Below, piece by piece: positions 55,886 to 64,000 of a DNA stretch of 64,000 nt. Below the pieces are notes generated by a model. It had not been told where the DNA came from and ran no database searches. It saw nothing but the letters and a program-made list of their open reading frames with translations. A program made the translations under genes and the position numbers. This stretch comes from Oegoconia quadripuncta. Its lineage: Eukaryota; Arthropoda; Insecta; Lepidoptera; Autostichidae. The stretch spans positions 25,635,885 to 25,699,884 of the forward strand of contig OX438751.1 of assembly GCA_949316235.1 (NCBI GenBank), in the 5' to 3' direction. Within the stretch, counting starts at the first letter, position 1. Each line of letters starts with the position of its first letter.

Positions 55886-57900
55886 ATATTACACTACACA
55901 ACACTTGGCTGCAATTCAAACTGTTTTGGCTCTCGTTAAACAAAGCCCTATTTACACGTTTTCGGACTGAAACAAAAACAGAAAGAAACTACTACGGACT
56001 ATTCAACTTCGGTAACACCATGTATAAAAAGCGGAGGCCTGTGATGCCGGCGTAATATTGACTAGCGACAGCCACATCAGTGGAAACCAACCGCCGAGGT
56101 TTCTAACCGACGACGGAAGTTTAAAAGACAAATACAAATGTCCTGTGGACGAGTTATTCCAACACTGATACCATTGCTCGATGGGGATTTTGGAATTTTT
56201 TGGTCTATATTTCCAGTAATCCCTTTAGCTATGGGTTTGAATAATTCAGCCGCCAAAAAAACCGATACTACTCGACCGAAACTTCAATAGGGTTCAATAG
56301 TGATAATGCAGAACATGTTACATTAAAAAAATACAATCGTATTGAGAATATTAAAGTTGGACAAAATGTAATATTTCGTTATACTCTAATAGGGATTTCT
56401 GTTATTCTAAAACAAGCCCATCGAGTAGTGCGATGGTGACTTTTGAAGGATTCAAAATGGCTGCCCGTTCTGCTACCTTTTCTTTTTCAACAATGTTCGT
56501 GACTGCTAGTCCTGGGCGCCCAAAGCTTTTTAGTTTAAGTTATAAACGGATTCAAATTAGATTAAACGCAGTTTTCTGAAATTGCCTTTTTCTCTAGAGC
56601 ATCATTGGGAACTGTGATGGTATAGCATAAGTAGATAGAAGTTACCATTAATCATGAAAATAGCTCAGTGTGATTAGCCGACTGTACAATATTTCATATA
56701 AACTTATTTGCTTTATGGCACAACTACAAAGCAACAAATTACAGTACAACAATCATGAATTCATCAGACGCCTTTTAAACTTCCATCGTATCAATCTAAC
56801 ACACACGTGGGATATATAATTCGTTGTCAAAATGACTAAATTATTGTATATATCAGACTACGATCTCGTACTAGTCAGACTTACGTGTGGTACCGTCACA
56901 TTTTTATTGATAGACAAAACCTGATGACGGTACCGTGTGTAAAATGCGTAAAAAAGCTATTTCAATCGGATAAAGGGGTTAAGTATATTTACTGGTATAG
57001 TTAGTATCATTTATTATCTACTAAAGTCACTTATTATCGATATTTAAATTCTCTAAACCACAATCGATTTATGGTCTGATTATGCCTAGTCCGATTTACA
57101 TATTTTTTACGCATTTCATTATTGCTGGTGCCACACTTGCGTCTTGTAGAGACGCGAGTTTATTCTCTATGATATTCCTGTCAGTTCGCTGAGGGGGATA
57201 TGCTATACAAACTATTGAAATAAATACAGCTTGGCCAAAGAGAATAGAAATCGGAAAAGAAACTACATTGTGTTATCCAAAAAAACTGTAAAATATTCAA
57301 TTTTTTTCAAATTGAGATTTAGGTTTAGAAAGAGACAAGACATAGTAGCACTAAAACAGGATTATTATATATTTGTAATTTATGGATAACAGTGTTATTT
57401 TCCTGTTTCTTTTTGATAAGGTTTTTGCGGCTCTGGATACTAGCCCTTTTGAACCATTATTTTGCCGTGATTTTCGTCTTGTAGTTAAGGTTCAAAAAGC
57501 AACCTCATTATTCTGCCACCGAAATTCGAAACACGGGAGAAACGTTGGAACTTCGAAAAACTTAATTTATTCGAAGTACGTTACGAATGCGTGTCGAATA
57601 AATTCAGTATTTGGAAGTCGCGAAATTCGGTTGCACAGTGTTAGCCAGAAAGATGTCGAGAAGATATTGTCTCTTAGAGATGCAAGTGTAGCTCCAGCAT
57701 TGAGCCTATAAATACATCCCATACCATCATTCCACGCATTTCCCTGATATCGACTTATACATAACTTACAAAGCCAAACATCACAACGTACTATAATGCA
57801 TTAGGTTTGTATAAATATATAAATTTATGTATAAATCACATAAGTTTTATTCTGAAGCATTCAAACTGTTAATACCGCTATTCGGAGAACTGTACTAAGT
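55886..57900. other. Mostly featureless, one 109-codon ORF
   Basis: An open frame at 57382-57711 (+) ends DVEKILSLRDASVAPALSL. It has no match I recognise, no splice context and low-complexity upstream sequence. A weak inverted repeat surrounds 56935-57125 (atgcgtaaaaaa). Confidence 0.45.
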
Positions 57901-57901
57901 A

Positions 57902-58118
57902 CAGTCGCGGAATGAGATGGTTCGTCAGTTTTCATATACTTTCATTTGACACTTAACAAGCACATGTTACCATTCTAAACTAAGTAACACACCCAAATGT
58001 TGCATAGAAAATTGTGCTTAACTTTTTGACGACAAGGTTCATATTTAGCCGAACTAGTGTTGCTTGTCTACAAGCAAAAGTCAACTTTAAGATGACGAAC
58101 CTATTAATTCCGCGACTG
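57902..58118. mobile_element. Short TA-flanked MITE beginning CAGT
   Basis: Ends cagtcgcggaat and attccgcgactg, TA at 57900 and 58119, 217 bp. The CAGT end is typical of Tc1/mariner-type elements. Confidence 0.8.
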
Positions 58119-58204
58119 TACTTATTTCTCCAAAATATGGTCAATAAACCTTAAACAATATGTTACATTATATAAAAAAAAATATTTCAATAGTAAAACT
58201 CGTA

Positions 58205-59021
58205 TACAGGATGAATTTGAATTCGTGTAATTCCTATTGGCTGGTGACTCCAGTCTTGATTACGAACAACTTTCCCTTAGGAACCATAGTCGTAATCGAT
58301 CAAAAAATTTTCGATTACCCACACAAAGTACTGAAATCACCTTTAGTATGATGGAAATCCAATAATTTCTAGCTGAAAGAAAGAAAATTATTTATTTGTT
58401 TGATTTTGGGTATACAGATAAAGGTCTTATTTTGTAGATAGGTAGTCCAACAAAATCTGCCTGTTATGGCGTACAAATATTTAAAATATAAAAATAGAAT
58501 TAAAAAATCATGCAATGATTATAAGCAGACACGCTAAACGACAACATTGTGTTAACCCTGAATAACTTTAAATATTACAATGTTACATTTACTGGTCACT
58601 GGTCACTCCACTCCTGCCCAATAAGAAACCGTCACATTGCCGAGCGATAGATGAGTCAACCAATCACATGTCAAAACTTAACCGACGACGATAACGATGA
58701 AATTCTGCCCAATCTAATAAACACTATGTATCTCTAAGGTTTGCTGGTAGAAAACTCTATCGGAGTTAAGCTCGCCTTTGTACATTTTATATACAATGCA
58801 TATTTCTGTAATAATTTTGTGTACAATAAAGATATTAAGATTAAATTATGTAATAGAACCCCTGATTACGAACAAGGCCATAGCCAACTTCAACAGAAAA
58901 TAATTGGTAATCGAACATTTTTTGATCGAATCCGACTATGATTCCTTGGGGAAAGTTGTTTGTAATCAAGAGTGGCGTCACCATTTTAATTGGAATTACA
59001 CGAATTCAAATTCACCCTGTA
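58205..59021. mobile_element. TA-flanked MITE, ~110-bp inverted ends, 817 bp
   Basis: Ends tacaggatgaatttgaattc and its complement, TA at 58203 and 59022. A lone right end of the same family is at 13345-13374. Confidence 0.85.
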
Positions 59022-59289
59022 TAAATTATCCTACACTAATTACGGGGGACTGACTTACTTAAATAATATGATATAGAAAACGCTTTTACGACTATAGAGA
59101 TGCGGTAAGAAGCCAATTTTTGGTGTATTATTGTAATATTTATTATTATTATTATATTTGGGCGTTGCATCAACGCCAATATTACACTAGGCTTATATTA
59201 CAGGGCGTGCCGTGTAACACAATATTATATACTGTAAAAGTTAATATTTAGATTCTATCGATTTCTCTAAGCGAATATAAACTATTTTT

Positions 59290-59590
59290 ATTGGTACTTG
59301 ACCACAATCATAGCTGATGTTAAGTGAAGATGTGGTCGAAGGTGGAAGCGTACTGACCCGGAAACCCCAACACATTTGGGGGACTGGCTATCTTATCTTT
59401 GACAACCGAAAAACAACAATGCTATTAACATTGTTGTTTGGCGGGAGATTTAGATAACATGGTGGCCAGGCGAAAATGCCCTACCACCAACCAAACAGAG
59501 TACTTAAACATGTACCCCGCTGGGGATCGAACCCGCGACCTCCGAATCGTAAACCCAACGTTGTTTACATTGAGCCAGGGAGGCGGTTAA
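59290..59590 (-). mobile_element. SINE family B copy, near full length, minus strand
   Basis: Tail at 59290 (gtacttgaccacaatcatag), box B complement ctggggatcgaacccgcgac near 59520 and tRNA-like head near 59585. Confidence 0.83.
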
Positions 59591-60238
59591 TCCATCTTGT
59601 TAACATGGGGTTTCGAGTAAGTGAAGGTAAACACGTTGATATTAGCTTTTAAAATAAATAGTGTTACAAGCAGCGCCCTGCTTTAAGGGGGAGAGAATCA
59701 CGGATGCATTTTTATACAAAAGAAATGGCAATTCCATAGCGTCATTTATATATTTGACACTTGTACACAAATTATCTAACCTAAAACTAGGAAAAAAATT
59801 TGAACCACGACGTCTCTTCTCGTCGCATCGTAAAAGGCGACTAAGAGAATTACCCTCCAAATTTCTAGACTTTCACGTTTCAACGGCGATGGGCTCACTC
59901 AACCCTTCCGTCTTATATGAATTTTTATATATTATGAAAAGAAGTATTAAAGTTTTGGAACCCTCAAACGCTTAAGTTTGGGATGTCCCTGACCACCCCA
60001 TTTGCGTAGTGATGCAGTGTGTGACTCGGGCATATTTTTTTTTACCTCTAGCGGGCTCCGAACCACTAACCGTTGTTTTTGAAGTCAGAGTCACTACTAA
60101 AGCGGCTGTGGTATCATATAAATTGCATTTATTTATTTTGATAAAAAATAACAACTGATAGTAATGGGGTCAATTTGACGGCATTCTCTTTCATTCACAA
60201 AAAGAATTACGCGAATCAACCGTCAAACCTTCAAACCG

Positions 60239-60441
60239 TGCGTCACTGGCCATTTGGGGGCACTGAACACCAGCGCTGTGATTCGTCACACCATGAGCTG
60301 AGTGGTAACCCATTTGTGCACGCCGCAACACGTGACAGCATTGTCGGGATCTTCTTCATAATTGTATTTCTATTTTAGCTATAATTTACTACTTCTTTGT
60401 TTTTGTATCGTGTTGTGGCGTTCATAATAAACTATTCTTAT
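60239..60441 (+). repeat. Family F copy
   Basis: Nearly identical to 12389-12590, ending ttcataataaactattctta. Confidence 0.8.
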
Positions 60442-60449
60442 TCAAACCT

Positions 60450-60510
60450 CGAAATTATCGGCGTACATACAAGCCGAATTGCGAACCTCCTCCTTTTTGA
60501 AGTCGGTTAA
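60450..60510 (-). repeat. Dispersed repeat, inverted copy
   Basis: Matches the complement of 18295-18385 (cgacttcaaaaaggaggagg). Confidence 0.65.
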
Positions 60511-61213
60511 GAAGTGCCATGTCTTTTGCATAGAAACTCGTCCATGAGCAGTGCCCTTAAAGAGATTTCAAACTGAACAGATCCCACTCAAAATACTTTA
60601 CAAAGTTGTACTATACTATGAAACAGAAAGTACGCGGGATCTGTCCAACTCCATACCCTACGTCTACTATCGACATCACTTTCTTACAGGTTAAATAGAA
60701 AGAAACGCAAACATCGAAGTCGACAGGTTCGTAGGTTTAATATTCGACTACATTCGTGCAAACCCCCTCTTTTTATATTCTGTATACCGAATTGGAATGG
60801 ATTATACTATATCGAATTGACATTACGGACAATATGGTGATTATTAGTTACCTATTGGCTGCGAAGTTGAGAATATTAAGGTGAATTCTGCCCAGTTAGC
60901 CCCGCCGCGGCTTCGTACGTAGATTCATTCGGGCCTTATAATACATTACGTCAAATACAGGCCGTTTTATTAAAGCTCGGTCATTTCCTCGCAAATTCAA
61001 ACAAATAAGTGATCGTCGGGAAAACATTTGTAGTATAGACACTACCGTCGCTCCATATTCAATGTCCATAGCTTTGTAACCAGCCCCCTTATTATGTAAC
61101 TTCAATGGGAATGGACTCCAAAGTGAACTCTCAATTAAGACCAATTGTAGGGCCTCAAATATTAAATTCGACGAAAAAAGATGACAACAAATATATATCC
61201 TTGGAAATACACA

Positions 61214-61413
61214 CAGCGCCATCTAGTTCCATACTAAGCAACTAGGCTTGCATTGTGGATACCAGATAGTCGATATACTACATAAATATACATTTTTTTT
61301 GGAAATACATGTCCGTATTCATCATACAAGCATTATGTCCCTAGCAGGAATCAAAACCCGCGACCTTTTAGTATATCAGTCAGAGTTTCAAACCACTACA
61401 CCTAACAGGACGA
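61214..61413 (-). mobile_element. SINE family A copy, minus strand
   Basis: Tail agctagttgcttagt-like at 61214 and head at 61413. Box B has decayed. Confidence 0.8.
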
Positions 61414-61414
61414 C

Positions 61415-62293
61415 AATGGATCCATTGAAAGAAAAAAAGAAAAAGTATTTATTCAGTGTCACATTGCCCATTGAAGTTAGAGAATACGACCGAAGGCGCG
61501 AACGGCTTTTGCATTCGCCATAGCTTTCGCTCTTCCGATGACTGACGTTCAAAATGATAGATAGATAAAGCATTTATTTACGCCACTGCGTTCACACAAT
61601 TACACAATTTTTAAATTACAAAGAAATATACATACAAATAAACGTAAAGACTAGAAAAAACAAAGAGCGAGTGTGTGCCGCAGTAGCACAAATGGGTTAT
61701 AACTCAGTGTGGCACATCACTCAAAGAGCGAAACACTGGTTTTCAGTTACAACCCCTGCAAGTACGAGTGCATAAAAGTACGTGCATGTTCCCGTCTGCG
61801 TGTACATTTGTGGTCAATCGTGAGTGAAAAGCGTCGGTTGTTGATACAGCTAGTGTTGAGTAGTAATTTAAATTAATGGCAATGATGTGATAAAAAGAAA
61901 AAGAGAAGTACATAGGCAGTTCCACTACAGGCAACGCTTTGGAATTCCAATTTTTTGTTTTTCCATTAAATGTGCCCTAAGATGTTTTTTTTTTGAACAA
62001 GCACAATGTTCAAATGACACAACAAAAATTCTGTTTGTTTTCGATGCATCTACCGAATGGGAGGCACAGCATATTGCGTGTGTGGATTCAGTGTTCTAAA
62101 TATAAAAAAAAAAATCACCGAACCGCCTACAATTTTAATACTACAGCGGTAATCTTTATCGAAAGGTTCGATATTTTTTTTATTGTTATATTTATAAACA
62201 AAACTGTTTGGAATACTTTGGACCTACGCAATCACGCGCTGGATCGGAATGAATAAATTAGGATCTTGTATACATGTGTTATTTCATTTCATC
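61415..62293. other. No gene seen
   Basis: AT-rich. 61558-61640 resembles a LINE 3' tail (gatagatagataaagcattt). 59591-60238, 60511-61213 and 62545-63120 are also without a supported gene. Confidence 0.5.
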
Positions 62294-62540
62294 GACGACC
62301 TGTTTGGTGTAGTGGTTAGAAACTCTGACCACTATACCAAAAGGTCGCGGGTTCGAATCCCGCTAGGGGCATATGTTTGTATGATGAATACAGACATGTG
62401 TTCCCGGGTTATGGATGTTTTTCATTTATACATGTATTTATTTACAAAAAAAAATGTATTTGTGTAGTTTATCAACCATCTGGGTATCCAAAACACAAGC
62501 CTAGATACTTACTGTGATGGCGCTGTGCACAAAGACATTT
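62294..62540 (+). mobile_element. SINE family A copy with intact boxes A and B
   Basis: Best-preserved copy: gacgacctgtttggtgtagt, then ggtcgcgggttcgaatcccg, body, and tggcgctgtgcac. It is not a working tRNA gene because the acceptor stem does not close. Confidence 0.85.
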
Positions 62541-63126
62541 TTTATTACATATTTTGCTCTAGATGTCCGCGACTCTTTTTCACTCCAGTCGCACTAAGTT
62601 GTACTAGCCATACGTTTGTATGTAGTCACATTGCAACATGGACAGATCCGAAAAACCGCTACTACTACGTTTGCTTCGAATTGGTCTCCTTCTATAATCT
62701 GGTATCTGGAGTACTTTTAACTGCATTTTCTTTTTTATTGTGCAATAAAGTGTATTTGTATTTTATTTTTGAGGAAACAAAATAGAAGTTCATCAAATTA
62801 TGTACATTTCTTCTAAGGTCTGAATTAGATTGTGAAAATAAAAACTCCCGCGGTTGATTCCTTTAACAAAACCAAGATACAGCCCTCAAAAAGACCCTAA
62901 ATAATTAAAGGGGATCTTACATATTTCAATCAACTTAAATTCACTTTCTATTGTAATTACTGAAGACAGTGCACCAATTAGGCCAGATCACGGATCAGGG
63001 GGCTGGATAACGGAGCAAATACAAAGAGGTGACGATCTAAACATGGAGCGGGAGGTCGCGGGATGAGGGGAAGCAAGGCCATCCCTTTGTAGCGCCAGCT
63101 AGATGCGGGCGCCTATGGCAAATGTG

Positions 63127-63132
63127 TTTATT
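63127..63132 (-). terminator. Possible poly(A) signal for the candidate terminal exon
   Basis: Minus-strand AATAAA downstream of the stop codon at 63492. It is meaningful only if that exon is real. Confidence 0.2.
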
Positions 63133-63404
63133 TGTAAAAATTCCTTAGAAATATAATCCTATCGACGGCATTTGAGGATTTGCCACAAACAATAATTACA
63201 ATACTGCAGATATTTCCAGCGTATTTACACCGATCGGTGTCACTCGCTAACCAGCAAGCGTTCATACCTATGAGTATGCCACGCCGACTACGGCGACGTT
63301 ACGAGCTCAATTGCAATCACGGAACACAGTTCACACCGCTTTCACATTGTTTTGGCTTCGTTTGTGGACCTCTAGCGGGGCACGTGGAGCGAGGAGCGCT
63401 GAGC

Positions 63405-63535
63405 GAGGAGTGGGGGTGGGGGTGGGGGTGGGGCTGGGGCAGGGCGGCCGCCGGGCTAGCTGCAGCAGGCGCGGGGCGGCGGCTGCGGCGCTCAGCAGGG
63501 CTGCGGCGCGCGGGGCAGCGGCCGCACCAGGTACA
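63405..63535. repeat. GC-rich block with gggggt tandem repeat
   Basis: Short (gtgggg) repeats followed by GCG/GCC-rich sequence. It opens long artificial frames on both strands (Gly/Trp- and Ala-rich peptides). Confidence 0.8.
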
Positions 63536-63545
63536 GCTTCTCACC
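63492..63545 (-). CDS. Candidate GC-rich terminal exon of a minus-strand gene entering from the right
   Basis: 18 codons including TGA, starting right after acceptor gttccgtgcag: GEKLYLVRPLPRAPQPC, stop. It sits at the edge of a very GC-rich block (63370-63540). A minus-strand AATAAA lies at 63132-63127, about 360 bp past the stop. The importin alpha last exon in this window is equally GC-rich, so a GC-rich short last exon is not unusual here. Competing plus-strand frames through the same block are also open. Confidence 0.3.
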   Translation of the reverse strand, partial: GEKLYLVRPLPRAPQPC

Positions 63546-63715
63546 CTGCACGGAACATCATCGTCATTTTCGAGGTATCTCCTTATTCACGTCACCAGTT
63601 TTGGGATAATGTTATGTACCTATGTAGTTCACTGCATCAGAAGGTTGCTTGGCAGGGGTGCGTAAATGAAAGTTCTGAATCAAGGTTACGTTAAGTTCTA
63701 TTGTCACTTTATGGT

Positions 63716-63924
63716 GTACACAACACTTCACCTGTCCCCACTGTTGGGACAGTCCCCTCTCATTGGGAGATTGGTGGATTTGTATCAGACTGGTGGCCAC
63801 CCGACAGACAGTTTTCAAGACTTGGCTTAACTATTGAAAACAATGGGGACTAAACATATAAGCACGAAAATTCTCGTATTAAAATACCACTGTAGTCACC
63901 CAAGGACGCGCTGCGTCAACACAA
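63716..63924 (-). mobile_element. 5S-derived SINE, minus strand
   Basis: Minus strand starts gcgcgtccttgggtgactac, then the family body in shortened form, ending near gggacaggtgaagtg. Confidence 0.65.
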
Positions 63925-63931
63925 GAACGTC

Positions 63932-64000
63932 GGTGGCTCAGCGGTTAAAACGCGGTCTCCCAATTTGGGAGGTCCGGATTCGAATCCCAGGCAGGCCATG
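63932..64000 (+). mobile_element. Family D head, cut by the window edge
   Basis: Reads gtcggtggctcagcggttaa and ccggattcgaatcccaggc (box B), then the window ends. Confidence 0.78.

Noticed and set aside
59661..59975. 104-codon plus-strand ORF
   Set aside because: Contains the ctcgtcgcatcgtaaaaggc word often seen in lepidopteran retroelements; no gene features.
60896..61222. 108-codon minus-strand ORF
   Set aside because: No motif, no splice context, overlaps a SINE at its start.
62294..62370. tRNA gene
   Set aside because: Boxes A and B are present but the acceptor stem does not pair and a SINE body follows. The same holds for 4870-4947, 13540-13620, 15612-15690 and 63932-64000.
63180..63665. 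161-codon plus-strand ORF with Gly/Trp repeats
   Set aside because: Created by the gggggt repeat and GC-rich block. No domain, and the opposite strand has a better splice context.
1..64000. CRISPR arrays, operons, bacterial insertion sequences
   Set aside because: None present. The direct repeats here have no regular unique spacers and the gene structure is eukaryotic.

Overview
This is nuclear DNA of an insect, almost certainly a moth or butterfly. It is AT-rich, its genes have short exons and long introns, and most of the window is old transposon sequence of lepidopteran type: tRNA-headed SINEs, a Helitron with the termini typical of Lepidoptera, fragments of non-LTR retrotransposons, and many small TA-flanked inverted-repeat elements. 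No bacterial, organellar or viral gene arrangement is visible.

Gene content is low. The one fully readable large gene is importin alpha of the alpha-3/alpha-4 type (Kap-alpha3/KPNA4-like) on the plus strand. It has six coding exons between 24503 and 33968, every junction is phase 0, and it gives 517 residues. Its introns carry a mariner-type transposon, two 5S-rRNA-derived SINE copies and several LINE fragments. On the minus strand, a small two-exon gene (47356 to 45814) encodes a 90-residue CFAP97-domain protein. At the left edge a minus-strand gene, unrecognised, has one exon with a transmembrane helix (7704-7501) followed by three related exons (5692-5534, 3983-3783, 843-664). These three arose by tandem segmental duplication and encode Thr-Ile-Lys-Pro-rich repeats. 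The gene runs off the window start, and a possible first exon lies at 18887-18813. Single candidate exons of unrecognised genes lie at 45225-45099 (-), 52572-52652 (+), 63545-63492 (-), 5175-5254 (+) and 34588-34289 (-).

Layout: 1-7.8 kb, triplicated-exon gene with LINE and SINE insertions; 8-8.9 kb, a ~130-bp tandem repeat split by a LINE 3' end; 9.0-12.3 kb, a Helitron full of minisatellites; 12.4-18.8 kb, foldback elements, SINEs and a TIR element; 18.8-24.5 kb, a possible CpG-rich gene start, then an inverted/direct repeat array next to the importin promoter; 24.5-34.6 kb, importin alpha; 34.6-45 kb, mostly non-coding with a GC/CpG-rich possible first exon at ~35.2-35.5 kb; 45-47.4 kb, the CFAP97 gene and one orphan exon; 48-64 kb, sparse, with MITEs, a deletion derivative of the mariner element and SINEs. 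No pathway or operon-like link between the genes is implied. Importin alpha is a housekeeping nuclear import adaptor, the CFAP97 protein is probably axonemal or sperm-related, and the left-hand gene is probably a membrane protein of unknown role.
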